A stretch of 64,000 bases of DNA from Ecdyonurus torrentis (taxonomy: Eukaryota; Arthropoda; Insecta; Ephemeroptera; Heptageniidae): assembly GCA_949318235.1 (NCBI GenBank), contig OX439131.1, positions 13,169,700 to 13,233,699 of the forward strand, read 5' to 3'. Below the pieces are notes generated by a model. That model was not told the DNA's origin, did no database searches, and saw nothing but the letters and a program-made list of their open reading frames with translations. Positions 1 to 23,524 of the stretch are shown here, one piece after another. The translations under genes and the position numbers were made by a program. Numbering within the stretch: position 1 is the stretch's first letter; every line of letters starts with the position of its first letter.

Positions 1-1
1 A

Positions 2-5634
<5,633 letters not shown>

Positions 5635-6600
5635 CCATTCCTCCTCACTCCAACATCATCAAATAATTGTTATCAACTATCACAAATTATATTTTGTCTA
5701 GCCATCTAGCCAATGTTAACATCGAAATTTATTTTTAGATTTTTCATCTGCAAAGCGAAATATTAAGTTTAGATTTTTGAAATAAAAATAACGTAAAAAA
5801 AAGTAAATCGTTGCTGTACTTTTTAAACAATGTAAGACATGAAAAGTGGTGAGGAAATGAACTGAATTATTATATCATAGTATAATTAAATAAATTATTA
5901 ATACTTAATTATACTATAACATTTTATTCAAAGACTTAAAATAAGAAAGAGCAAATGAAGCGCCTTGAGTTAAGAAAAAAAAAATTATAGGAAAAAAGTG
6001 AGACTTTTTGAGGCGTTTGTTGGTTAAAAAATAATTTTATTTGTAGGCTATAGGAGAGTTGTGTGCTTTTGTGTAGAGTTGTAAGGTCCCTAAGCGGTTC
6101 ACACTGCAAAGATATAGGTGCGCTCATCGCTGGGGCCTAGCTCACCTACTCTCTTCAAGAAAAGTTAGTTTGAAAAAAAGAATTGAAAAAAAAAGAAGTA
6201 ATTTATTCACATAGTACTGTATGCATGTAGGATATTCTAACAAAGTAAAGACTTAAAAATTTAGTAAAGATAAAAATTAGTGCTAAAAAAATTATGCCTC
6301 GATCTCTCTGTGTCTTGTCTTTCATCATTAAATGTTGTTTAATACCCTTTAGAAAAACAATCGCATTAGATGCCAGATATATCCCCTGAAAAAAAATTCA
6401 ATGTAGCTATGAAGATACGATAGGACAGTAATTAAAAAAAAAAAAAAAATTTAATAATGTAAAAGAATTGTATGTGTATATGTATGATTTTGATTGCCTC
6501 AACGTTTTCGCTGCTGATAATGTCGTTTTTGCTGTGATATTCTAAGTTGATATGTTTGCGCAGATTTACCGCCATTTATTTTGTAATACATGAGAATAAA
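5635..6600 (+). other. Probable 3'UTR and 3' flank of the anoctamin with poly(A) signals
   Basis: No coding potential. AATAAA occurs at 5781-5786, about 150 bases after the stop codon, and again at 6595-6600 just before a run of A. Either could end the transcript; which one is used cannot be told from sequence. Confidence 0.5.
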
Positions 6601-7172
6601 AAAAAAAATAATAAAAATAAAGAAGAAAAATTACTTTGTAAAAGTTATAAAAAAATAATAAAAGAAAAAGCAAAGAAATAACATGTTGAACGAATTAACG
6701 TAAACAATTTTGATGTTATATTAAATATATATAAAAAAACTGTTTATATAGAAAAATATGGATGTGCATCAAAATTGCCTGTTTACTTACAGTAACTAAA
6801 CAAAAAAGACAAAATAAATTAATAAATGTACGAATATATAAAATTTGATTTATATTAATTTTGTTGTTCACTGATATTAAATAATGATGTATGTTGTATT
6901 TTCCGTGCTCAAAGTGCCTATTGCAGTAACCTGTCGTTTTGAGAAATAAATGTTGTACATAGCTCACTATTATTCTCTCTCTTTCTCACCCACTTCTATT
7001 TCAGTTTTTTTTTTTTTTTTTTCAACTATACCAATATACACTTCATCATTATTGAAATTGACATTATAATCGATGTCATATATTTTATACTTATAATACT
7101 GTATAGACAAAAATATGAAATAGCATAGTCCTGCTATAACTAAAAAAAAAATGAAGCTATAGTCTACTCATG

Positions 7173-7231
<59 letters not shown>

Positions 7232-7845
7232 AAATTATATTTAAAAGGACGTACTAAATTTCTTTGCTACATACATTCAATAGATACTGATCACATTTAT
7301 ATAAATTTAGCTCTCCACTTTTCCAACTTAATTTACGCTCCACATATAGGTGTACTGAAGTAACGACAAGTGCAGACATACAGCCTACATTTTATTGTAA
7401 GTAATTATTTAAGTCTGATATTTTAAGCATTTAAAACTACATATTATCAAGCAGGCATTTTTTGTGTGTTCACTTTATTCTTTCATATACTTTAATTTTA
7501 TCACTATAACCATGAAACAAAAGGTTGTTTATTACTTTTTGATTTAATTTTTTATTTAACGCAGGCAATTCTCGTTATTTCTTTGAAAAATGAGTTTCAA
7601 CAACAGGAACAGAATAAATCCAACATTGTGTTAATTTAATAGATGCAAGTAAGATGGAGTAGATTATTGAACTATCCCGAGGTACCTTTGATTCGGTGTG
7701 CTGTTGACGTGGGCCACTACCAGGACTGGACGAAGATATGAATAGACCTGCAAGCCAAACAACTCTCGTATATAATACCATTTTACCTGTGACACATTGG
7801 TGGCATATACGTACAGGCAGCAACGTATGCGGAAATCACAATAGC
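6601..7845. other. Intergenic, AT-rich, no gene seen
   Basis: No ORF with codon structure or domain resemblance. It holds a run of 54 A at 7175-7228 and T runs near 7005. Confidence 0.7.
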
Positions 7846-8144
7846 GCATATACCAGTGGAATATACCATTGGATATACCATTAGATATACCATTGGATAT
7901 ACCATAAGATATACCATTCAATATACCATTGGATATACACTTGGATATACCATAGGATATACCAGTGGATATACCAGTGGATATATCATTGGATATTCTA
8001 TTAAATATACCATTGGATAAACCATTTGATATATCAGTGGATATACCATATCCAGTATACTATTGAATACTATTGGTATATAATATTGAATATAACATTG
8101 ATTATACCAGTGGAATATACAATTGGATTGGATATACCATTGAA
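7846..8144. repeat. 12-bp minisatellite, unit GGATATACCATT
   Basis: About two dozen imperfect copies of a 12-bp unit in 300 bases. The best-kept copies lie at 7855-7960 and decay towards 8140. Because the unit is a multiple of three, the minus strand reads as a repeated NGIS peptide; I see no reason to believe it is translated. Confidence 0.93.
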
Positions 8145-8158
8145 TACAACACGGCCTT

Positions 8159-8179
8159 TATAAAAGCCGCATATATAAA
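8159..8179 (+). promoter_or_regulatory. Possible TATA elements just downstream of the minisatellite
   Basis: TATAAAAG at 8159-8166, within a small hairpin (GGCC-TTTATAAAA-GCC), and TATATAAA at 8172-8179, followed by a CT-rich stretch. No convincing initiator lies 30 bases downstream and no real gene follows, so this is only a candidate. Confidence 0.25.
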
Positions 8180-9874
8180 CCCAGAAATGAACTCGTAATC
8201 TCTGTCTCTCTCATCAAACCAGTGCGAACTGTACACCACTGCGTCATAGACACGGTTTATTGCATTTTATTATTATCTATAGTGCTCCGTCAGAATTTTT
8301 TTTTTTTGCTATTATTGAATCTTCAGCATTAAGATTTCAGTACAAGTGGTATTATACAACATTACATAAGTGCAAATATGTAGAAAAACAACAACTATTG
8401 TATCATAGACATTATTTTTATTGTTGGAAATACAATATTGACAACTCAGTTTCAGAAGAAATAGTATACAATCTTTTATATATATAAAGTTTTCTGTATA
8501 TAGGAAATTTCATTGATATACTGTATATACAATATAAACACATTGTTATGTGTGCATGTTAAAGAATAACTAAAATATTAACATACAACAGTAGTAATAT
8601 ATGAAGATTTATTGGAAGAAAAAGAATTTGCAACAATTTGGTCATCGCATTGTTGCAAAATTGATGGAAGAAGTGATTAATTACTTCAGAAAATAATAAG
8701 ATTTTTTTTGGCATATATTTACTTCCAGTATTTTATAATATACTATATTCTAAAATTTGTCACACGTTTTTTTTTTATATATATATATAATATTTTTATA
8801 GTTATTAATAGCCACATAACTATTCCATTATGAAATCAGAGCATAGTGAGTACACAACAGTATAAAGGTTTTTGTTCTATCACAATAAATATCTATTTAT
8901 ACATATATTTTTTTATCAACGACAAGGCATATTATTATATAGAATACATTACTGATTGTTTTTATTTTATACTTTATATTTATATATAGCTCCTACTACA
9001 TTTATATATCTTATATATTATTTGAGCACCAAAATTAAAATAGAATAATACTTTTATCAGGGAATAAATTATAAAATTTCTATATGATTGAAACAATAAT
9101 ACTCATTCATTCATTCTTTTTTTTTTCCAACTGTAACTTAAAAGTCAGTTTTAAAATTTATTGAAGTATAGTAATTTGTTTTTCATTGCAATGTACCATA
9201 TTATTCACAGTTTTCTGTTTAAATTTTTTATTCTCTTCATAATATTTCTAAACTTTCCTCAAAAGTATTTATTTTGGTCCTTTATAAAAATTTTATCTAC
9301 AGTTTACTTGACTATCAAAAAATAAAAAGAAACTTATTATCTACAATGATATATAACTCGTGACCTTTTTCTTTTAGTTTTATATACGTAAACAAGTTAG
9401 GGACACATTTACTATAAAGTACATTTTACTTCATTTAATATTTAGTAACTGTAGGAAGTCAATAATTTATGAACGGACAGCTTTTTATTACATATATACA
9501 TATTTTATATAATATATCTCATACATTATGTATTTATCCCATTAAAATAGATATTATTATGAAATACCAAGTTAAAATTTAACAGTATTATAGTACATAA
9601 AAAAATCTCTAAAAATTACTTATAAAATTCTTTGTTTTAAAAAATAAGTTAACAATCAATAAGGTTATTTTTCTAATTAAAACGAAATGCAGTTTTTCTT
9701 TCTTACAGAAACAGTTACTTGTAAAAGTTATAAAGTGTATGCAATTCACCAAGTAAGAATCTATGTAAATAAAGTTATATAATTAAATAAATGAAATAAT
9801 AATACTATATTTCTTCATGCAGTGTTTGCATTATTGATATTTTAGCAAACAATTTTGACCAAAACATCAACCAA
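8180..9874. other. Intergenic region between convergent genes, nothing recognised
   Basis: Very AT-rich. Read on the minus strand it is the 3' flank of the GPCR; an AATAAA on that strand lies at 9484-9489, about 390 bases past the stop codon. No protein or RNA gene recognised. Confidence 0.6.
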
Positions 9875-11350
9875 TTAATGCACATAATCATGCAAAGGGT
9901 TTCGCGTACCCCGCTGAGCAGGAGTGGTTCTTTGGGTCATGTATCTGGGATGAAAAGCCCCCAGCGCTGCTTCATTAGTTGACGAATTTCTATTCATAGC
10001 AGGGATGCGAAATTGTGCCAATCGTACAGGAATTGGTACACATGACCGGAAACTAAGAGCTCGCTGTACTTTTTGTAAGAAGTTCCTGTTAAGCATCCAG
10101 TAGACGACGGGGTTGATGGCAGAATGCGCGTGACCCAGCATTAAAAAGAACGGTAGTAGCACGAGTGCAAGGTTTCTTGCAGAGGAGTCGCTGGGTAGAA
10201 GTTCCAATATGAAGCAGCATGTCAAGTAAGGAATCCAACACGCGGCAAATACAGCAACGAGGACTATCAACATTGTGGCCAAACGACGTCGACTGCGAAA
10301 CGACTGAGCACTGTAAGTCTTTACCAATGGAGGTCTAATTGGTCGAGAAAAATTGCGTGCTGGTCTCATTTTTCTATGAGCTTTTACAATACTTCGATCT
10401 GTTCTAATTGCTCGTACAGTTTGCATATTTAAGTTTTGTGAAACTTTGCTATTTTTCCTTTTACGTCTTTCAATTTCAGCATCTTGCTCTCTTAAACTAG
10501 CCAAATCTGCTGCTATTTGCATATCTTTTAAACCTCCTTCTTCTGATGAATTTTCATCTGGTTTGGCAGGGATGATTTTGGACGGTTGTTCTTTTGCAAT
10601 GATGAGCAGGTGGCGAGGTTTTTGCAGTTGTCGTAGTTGTAATTCACATGCTGCTGCTGCAGCAACGACGGGAGCGGCCGCTAGTGACGAGGCGGTGCGA
10701 TACAGACGTGTACCAACTGAAGCATGACATACAGCCACCGTCACTCCAGGTACCACAAATACGACGAACGTGTGACATAGCAAGAATGCAAGACGTAAAG
10801 TGGTCGAACCCCAAGACTCAGAGCATCCACCCTCATTAACAGATCGTACGTAAGCGAGAGGTGTAGTCGCGAGCGCTGCTCCTATCCAAGCCATGCAGAT
10901 CATAGCGGCTGCCAAGTGACGTTGACATAAACGGGAGAAGATACGAGGATGTTTGACTGCCGCGTATCTGTCCAGAGATAGCATCATGAGAGAGAAGGTA
11001 CTAGCTGCCACAGGGAGTGCTTGGATGTAAAATACGAGCTTACACGACCAGCTGAATGATGGTAGTGGCGTGGAGTGTATGGCAAGAGCAGCAGAAATAG
11101 GTCCACTTATTGCAGTCACGAAGAGATCAGAAACACATAAGTTAATCAGCAGGTTGTTTCTCACGGGTAGATGACGTGCATTCTGACACGCAGCAACGAT
11201 GATCAAGACGTTGCCAGTCACGCCTACTACAAATATCAGTGAGTAAACTATCAGAAGTAAAAACTCCTGAGTTTGTAGCTCAATCTGAGCAGGCCATGAA
11301 GCGGGAGCGTCATCGTGCGTAAAGTTATCTGCCGCTGTATTCAGCGACAT
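9875..11350 (-). CDS. Intronless class A (rhodopsin-like) GPCR, probably an orphan peptide or amine receptor
   Basis: 491 residues in one uninterrupted frame. TM1 about 30-54 with GN at 46-47; TM2 about 66-91 with the conserved D75; TM3 103-128 starting with the disulfide Cys103 and ending in the DRY motif 127-129; TM4 about 146-167; Cys176 in extracellular loop 2; TM5 about 183-208; TM6 about 356-381 with CWIP 371-374; TM7 about 392-418 with NPVVY 413-417. Helix 8 (NRNFLQKV) is followed by Cys437, a plausible palmitoylation site. N9 (NFT) is a glycosylation sequon. Intracellular loop 3 is unusually long (about 215-353) with an Ala-rich stretch and clusters of K/R, which would set G-protein or arrestin coupling. 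All activation motifs are intact, so it should be functional. I cannot name its ligand. The ATG at 11350 is chosen because it precedes an intact N-terminus and TM1. Confidence 0.95.
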   Translation of the reverse strand: MSLNTAADNFTHDDAPASWPAQIELQTQEFLLLIVYSLIFVVGVTGNVLIIVAACQNARHLPVRNNLLINLCVSDLFVTAISGPISAALAIHSTPLPSFSWSCKLVFYIQALPVAASTFSLMMLSLDRYAAVKHPRIFSRLCQRHLAAAMICMAWIGAALATTPLAYVRSVNEGGCSESWGSTTLRLAFLLCHTFVVFVVPGVTVAVCHASVGTRLYRTASSLAAAPVVAAAAACELQLRQLQKPRHLLIIAKEQPSKIIPAKPDENSSEEGGLKDMQIAADLASLREQDAEIERRKRKNSKVSQNLNMQTVRAIRTDRSIVKAHRKMRPARNFSRPIRPPLVKTYSAQSFRSRRRLATMLIVLVAVFAACWIPYLTCCFILELLPSDSSARNLALVLLPFFLMLGHAHSAINPVVYWMLNRNFLQKVQRALSFRSCVPIPVRLAQFRIPAMNRNSSTNEAALGAFHPRYMTQRTTPAQRGTRNPLHDYVH

Positions 11351-11374
11351 TATTTTTCATGGCGAAAACAACAT
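11325..11374 (-). promoter_or_regulatory. Two short upstream ORFs before and across the GPCR start
   Basis: On the minus strand one ATG at 11374 opens a 5-codon frame ending in TGA at 11357. A second ATG at 11360 opens an 11-codon frame ending in TAA at 11325, overlapping the main start out of frame. If both are in the mature 5'UTR they would lower translation of the receptor. The transcript start is not known. Confidence 0.45.
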
Positions 11375-12829
11375 GATTTCAACCAGGACATCACTTTACG
11401 TCATTCATAAATCATTAAAACTGTGGCTTGGCTTCATTCTTTTCTCTATATATATTTTTTATATCAAATTGGAAGCAAGCGAGAGAGAGGTCTTGTGATG
11501 CAATTAGCTGCGACTTCCTGCCTGCCAACACGAGATGAAAGGTTAGTAATTCAATACGGAGCTTGTAATTACATCACATTCTGCTATTACCAAGGCAATT
11601 AGCGTGCTTCTTTGACGTATATAGACATCGTCATGACTTTGTAAAATCAACTTTGCCCGCAGAGAGTGCGGCAAAATAAACACACAGTGTAAACCAATAT
11701 ATAAAGTTATATTTTAATATATTATATTGCTACTAGCAGAAGTAGTCTAATATAACTTTTATATAAGTTAACATTTTATTAAATATACTTACGTTTAATG
11801 CAGAGAGAGAAAAATAAGTTATTCCCTCGGCTCAAATTAGTCTTTCTAAACTCCGCAATGAACCTGCAACATGATAAATATCATTTTACCGACATGTTTT
11901 TTTTATATATCCTTAAGAGTATGCAATGTGCTGGGTTTTGCTGCATAAAAAGTTGCCTAGTTTGCAGGCGCTTGTGAAACTTACCCGTTTTGTTTATTTT
12001 AGATAATATGAGATTGCATGTTTAAAAATAAAGTATTATTATAATTTTCTGTACATAATAATAACTAATCTATAATCTATATAATAATACAGTACCATTC
12101 ATGTTGTCTGATTTTATCAGCAAAATATTATCTGTCCATCGATACAAAAAAAAATAATAATAATAATAAATAAAACTATTATACAGGCAAGTAAATTTTA
12201 TGTATTATGTAACTTATATTAATTTTATTTTTTACTTTTATATTATTCAGTGAAATAAACAAAAACAAATTTAATTTAAATCATGAATAAACTTAATTCA
12301 GTGGTTTATTTATTATTAATTACTATTAAATTTGAACTTTTTTTGCTATATATTAACAACATTAAGTTTAAAACTTTTAAGTTATATTCATGAGTTTATA
12401 TAAAGAAATCATATATGAATAAAGTTTATAATAAAACGGTACGTAAATTTACTTAAATAATTAATGTTAAGAGATTTAATCTACAAAGTATATTTTGTAT
12501 GAGATATGTGAAAAGGTAATCTGTAAGAAATTTAAGCTCATATACACGTGTATATAGTATCATTTAACTTTAGCATTATTAGCAAAAGATTTTATGGAAG
12601 TTGAAAAGTTTTCTCTGTTTTGCTCTTGAATAACTTTGTAGATATTAAAACAAACAAAAATGAGCTATAGCTAATTGAAGGTAAAAACAAAAAAAAGGTA
12701 AAGAAATTATAAGTAGCTTACATATTTTGGTGCTGAACTGTAGATTGTTAGTCTCGTTAAAAGGAAAAATTTTTTTTCAAAAAAATTTCCTCAACTTTAA
12801 GTATCTTCAGTGAATTCAATATAACAAGC

Positions 12830-12861
<32 letters not shown>

Positions 12862-13556
12862 CTATTTTGCCTTTTAAAGAGTAGAATACCGCTTGTTAAA
12901 ATTTTGTGTGTGAACCATATATATATATGATATAGAAAAATGATATAGAAAAAATTGTATAAATTGGATCCTTGTATATCTATAAGTTGTTTTTTTTAAC
13001 TAAATATTTTATATTTTTACTTTTAAAAAAATCAGTAAAAGAACGTTAACTCAATGGTTAAGATGGTTGTGATTTTTTTTATTAAAAGTGAAAAGTTATC
13101 CTTATAAACTGTAAAACTATACAAACGCTTAAAATTGTAGATAACCGTTGTACTTTTTTCTCCTTCAGTTAAAGTTCGATTTTCAATAATAAATTATATT
13201 GAAAAGCATTCTAAAATGACACTATCAATTTATGATTCAAAAAACTGTAAGTATACTGTAGGTATCATATATGACTCAATGTTAATGTCCATTTGAAATA
13301 TAGAAATCAATAACTTGGTAATGACATAACATATTAAAATGCTCACCCATACATAAAGTGAATAATATAACATTGATATCATACTATATTATTGTTATTA
13401 TTACTATTTATTTTTATTTTTTTCATATTTAATAATGAAATAGTTATACAACGTTTTTGTTGTATATTATATAACTTTTGGCTTATACAGAGAAGTAATT
13501 GCTATATAGCAAAGGTAATGGTAAATATTAATTACTATTCCAGTAGATATGTAGTG

Positions 13557-13559
<3 letters not shown>
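11375..13559. other. GPCR 5' flank and AT-rich intergenic DNA
   Basis: The first few hundred bases would carry the GPCR promoter (minus strand), but I see no clear TATA-initiator pair. The rest holds T/A homopolymers (for example A run at 12834-12860) and no gene. Confidence 0.55.

Positions 13560-13628
<69 letters not shown>
13560..13628. repeat. (GA)n microsatellite
   Basis: 69 bases of pure AG. The [10 protein letters not shown] open frame through it is a repeat artefact. Confidence 0.97.
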
Positions 13629-13630
<2 letters not shown>

Positions 13631-16013
13631 CATCTAATATAATACGCTTTCCACTTTCCACATACAAAAACGTAACTTTGTGTGAAGTTGCTGTTGCTAT
13701 ACTATACGAAATATACATAATCATAATCTTTTGATGGTAAACATGCTTTGAGGTATGGGTTCATTAACTTGAAAGATTTACTATATTAAAATGTTTCTTA
13801 TTTATCATATACATGAATAAAATGATATATAAGTTTTTGAAGTAAAATTATCTAATATGATGTAATTAGTGGTTAGAGGAAATTCACTCTAGTTTTTTTC
13901 CCCTCTCTCAAATACAATATAGTTCACACGAAACACGTGTTGTATTGTCAATAGGTATTGTATTATTTAGGTCGCGTGTATGCTTTATACGTTAAAAATT
14001 ATATTGATATTTTTTATATAAAAGAAATAATGTTCATACACTGTATACAATTTGTTTTGTCTCTACCTCTGCAATATGTATAACTTCATGTTTTAAATAT
14101 TTAATGAAGTTATAGTATACAATAGACAACAAATATGAGACATAGGGAGATGTGATAAAAATGGCTGCAAGAAAAAAATATTGTTTGTTTTGCGCGTCTT
14201 CACGAGCGCACCTGCTGCTCTCGTCTTGTGGTCAGTTTCTCATCGATCGTCCATTGATTGATTACTAAAAAGTTCATGCTTTACTCTTTACTCAAGCACT
14301 TCTTGTCACACCTTTGCTTTTAACAAAAGAATTATCATAATAATAAATACACGTCTATTATAAAAAATAATTTAACGTTCCACATTGTGTCAACTTTGAG
14401 TGTAAATACACAGAGAGAAAACATGATTTGACATTAATCAAACAACAATAACCTTTTAATGATCAAAGGAATAATAAATTTTTTTCTCTCTCTCTCTCTT
14501 ATATTTGTATTTATAAAATATAACGTAAGAAACATTTTATCAACAGTTTATCATCTTTCAAATTTATTCTCGATTTACATAATTTTGTTGCAAAAACTTA
14601 TTTCCTTATACAATTTTCTTGCTGTTCAAATATGTCTGTCAGACTAGGATTAAAAACAAAACGTTCTAAATGTTTTATTTCTACACTATATTTTATACAA
14701 AAATTTAAATATGTAAATTTTCTTAAGCTATTTTATACTTGAAAGTAAATTTTAAAATTTGAATAATTTTTTTACAGCCTTTTTATTTTATTTTTACTTT
14801 TTTTTTTTCAAAAAAAATGTTATGCAAATATAGCAAGGAAGAAAGGAGAGTTTTTTAGTCTGCTACTTGTTGTCACACAAAATACAGTGGCGTGCCTTAT
14901 AACTAATTACATGTAAATCCTACTCAAGCTACATCAAGTAAGTAAAACCTTAAAGAAACAAAAGTCTTCTTTTGTTGTTTTTGAAGTCAGATGCTTAGGG
15001 CCACTAATAGGCAGCCCACCCGTACCACATGAATGGGTGCCTTATTATCACCTCCCGATATTCAGATGGTATTAGTGGGCTCCCCATGAGCAAGCCATAT
15101 ATATTTTATCTGCTTTCTAGATGTTCAAAACCTATAGATAGAAAATTTTAACATAATAATTAAAAAAAAAACTTTATGGAGCCATTTAGCATGCTTGACA
15201 ACTCTATTATGTAAATAACGTTGACCAGAAATTTAATACAGAATTAAACAATTTTACACAAAACAATAATATGTCATACATCAAATTGTCTAATCATGCA
15301 ATAACCACAGATTGCACAAAATAAGTTCAAAACAATATGTTATGTAACAACTGTATGAGGAATGAAAAGCGATCAGGAAATTGAAATGATTTTTTTTTTC
15401 ATAAACATATATGAGTGCCATAGTTACAAACTGTTTTGTGATTGTACCAAACATTTCCTCTATTCTTCTTCGTCTCTCAACTCGTGATTTTCCGGGTATT
15501 AAGTTTTCATTATTCTCTCTCTCTCTCCTATCAACCAATATTCCTAACTAGCTTATACATAGGAAATTAATCCACGTGTAAATTTTAACTTTAACTCAAA
15601 CATGGAGGAAGAAAACGCCAAGCAAAATCCATCTTTAATTAGAATTTATGACTGTAATCTCCTTTCATAACTGTATTGATCTATACAATAAATCAAGATG
15701 AAATATGGATACAACAAGCTTGTATATTTTAGAATATTCATATTTGATGATACGTTCTCATAAACATAAGTTGTTAATGTTAACCAGCGTCATTGTTTTC
15801 TATACACAATTATAATTTATAAATTTATATATAGACATATTATAGTATTATGTACTGTATAAGGGTGTTTAGGTCATAATATGTTAAGCAGAGACTCGTT
15901 GGTATAAAATCATTTGTTGTTGATGATGTAAAATGTGACATAAAGGTACTGCAGCAATGCGCAGCCCATGTAAAGTAAGCAAGAAGCAAAAGCAAAGTAA
16001 GAGTGAGGCCTAG
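13629..16013. other. AT-rich desert with one structured GC-richer segment
   Basis: Nothing coding. The only departure from background is a hairpin-forming, GC-richer stretch at 14991-15095. Confidence 0.6.
14991..15095. repeat. GC-richer nested hairpin of about 105 bp
   Basis: GGGCCACTAATA at 14998-15009 pairs imperfectly with TATTAGTGGGCTCC at 15070-15083. Inside it GCCCACCC (15013-15020) pairs with GGGTGCC (15035-15041). The flanks (tgct-taggg and cccatgagca) extend the outer stem with bulges. It may be the hairpin core of a mobile element or a structured RNA; no known family recognised. Confidence 0.4.
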
Positions 16014-16135
16014 TGACGTCATGTAATGACGATAGGGTCACCACAGACTCGGCAGGCAGAGAGAGAGAGAGAGAGAGAGCACCAGAATTGTTCGCTGCGG
16101 TGAGCAAGGGAAGAGAGAAAGTGCCGAGGGCGAAA

Positions 16136-16201
<66 letters not shown>
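16014..16201. promoter_or_regulatory. CRE followed by two GA tracts
   Basis: Perfect TGACGTCA at 16014-16021, then GA tracts at 16059-16079 and 16139-16201 with less AT-rich sequence between. The combination resembles promoter-proximal DNA (CREB and GAGA-factor sites), but no transcript or ORF is evident. Confidence 0.35.
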
Positions 16202-16203
<2 letters not shown>

Positions 16204-16813
16204 ACGTCACTCCAGCTGCCACTTAGAGAGTCGTGCAACATTTACTAGAGCACATACTATATACATATATATCAACCAAGAGAACAGAAAGATTTCACAG
16301 AAGTATAGCAAACTAGAGGTATCTTTCCAATAGAAGAAATAATGTATAAAAAGATAACGTACGATGTATTAGATCAGTCAATATTATACGAGAGTCAAGC
16401 AGCATTGAAATGAAAACTCGTGTTACGTTCTTATTTCTTTTTATCTCACCGGATATATCCAATATCGTTTTGATATTTCTCTCTTACATCTTAACTTTTT
16501 ATATAATATCTTACTCAATATTAAATATTTATTACTTTCTTATATGAAGATGAAGGTATTTATTATAAAACATTTATTTTTCATCAGATATAATAAAATG
16601 CACTTTTTAAATTATTTCAAGCATAACGATGTATTATAACGAAACATAAAATACAAAAATTACTTTTTATAAGTTAATAATTAAATTTAGTATTGGCGCA
16701 TTTTTTTTTTCTACAATACGTTTTATTTACACAACAAGTTTCTATGTGAGTGCTATGCTAGGATTTTAAATGAGAATACTTAGTATTTATTTATATATGA
16801 AAGAGTAACAGTA

Positions 16814-16980
<167 letters not shown>

Positions 16981-17054
16981 AAATCTTAGTCCCTTTTTAT
17001 AATACTGTACGTGCTCTACTATACCATAGTAGGCACATAAAAGGTCGCTCAATA

Positions 17055-17178
<124 letters not shown>

Positions 17179-17368
17179 ACTACTAACGAAAGAGGAGGCT
17201 GCTGTCCGTATATACTGTAACTGTATGTATTGGTATACCTACTGTACAGTATAGAGCTTGTTTACTAATGTTTGCTTCTCGTAATATAAACACCAAGCAA
17301 AAGTAATCTTCTCCATGTTTATCGACAAATCAAGTCCTCAATGTGGAGGTGTAAAATGCAAAAAAATG

Positions 17369-17371
<3 letters not shown>

Positions 17372-17429
<58 letters not shown>
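17372..17429. repeat. (CT)n microsatellite facing the GA tract
   Basis: 58 bases of TC, inverted relative to the GA tract about 190 bases upstream; the two can pair. Confidence 0.97.
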
Positions 17430-23030
<5,601 letters not shown>

Positions 23031-23402
23031 ATATACGTTTTGAGATTGTTGAAAGGGTCAACAGGTGTTTTTAGATCTGCGCGTTACATACTCTCCTCAA
23101 TACGTATATAAAATCTGATTTACATTATTGTATAACAAAGAACATTTTATGTAATTATTACCTTCATGCAGATTTACATTTCTATTTCATTCCATTTTTT
23201 TTGTAAGTGTAAGTGAGTTCATTAGAGAAATGTTAATCAATATAAAAAGTACATCTCAAGAATTACAATGACATTTTTTATATAATGTGTCATATGAGAT
23301 TACTTTGAATCATTATATTATAGTGAACGTTTAACAGATATAAATGCGAATTTGATACTTACTTTCTTTCTCTCTCTCTCGAAAATAAAAGTTATATATA
23401 TT

Positions 23403-23524
23403 TCTACTCCCTTGCTCACACTGGGTTTACTTGCATGCAGCCTGGGCGCCTATCTCGCAGTCACTACTAGCGCCAGGCTTTAGCGCCAGGCCAGGCGCCT
23501 CCAACGCTCCACAAGAACACATCG
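23403..23524 (+). promoter_or_regulatory. GC-rich island, possible noncoding first exon
   Basis: A sharp rise in GC against the flanks, with the motif TAGCGCCAGGC occurring twice (near 23468 and 23481) plus related GGCGCC steps. It ends at a donor-like ATCG/gtaagc (gt at 23525). Low confidence that it is transcribed. Confidence 0.35.

Noticed and set aside
13392..13724. Open frames with ER/SL dipeptide runs
   Set aside because: (GA)n/(CT)n translation artefacts; the same applies at 16.1, 17.4, 22.9, 32.3 and 36.7 kb.
14073..14120. Hairpin TATAACTTCAT/ATGAAGTTATA as a microRNA precursor
   Set aside because: The stem is only 11 bp with a 14-base AT loop, and neither arm matches a microRNA I know.
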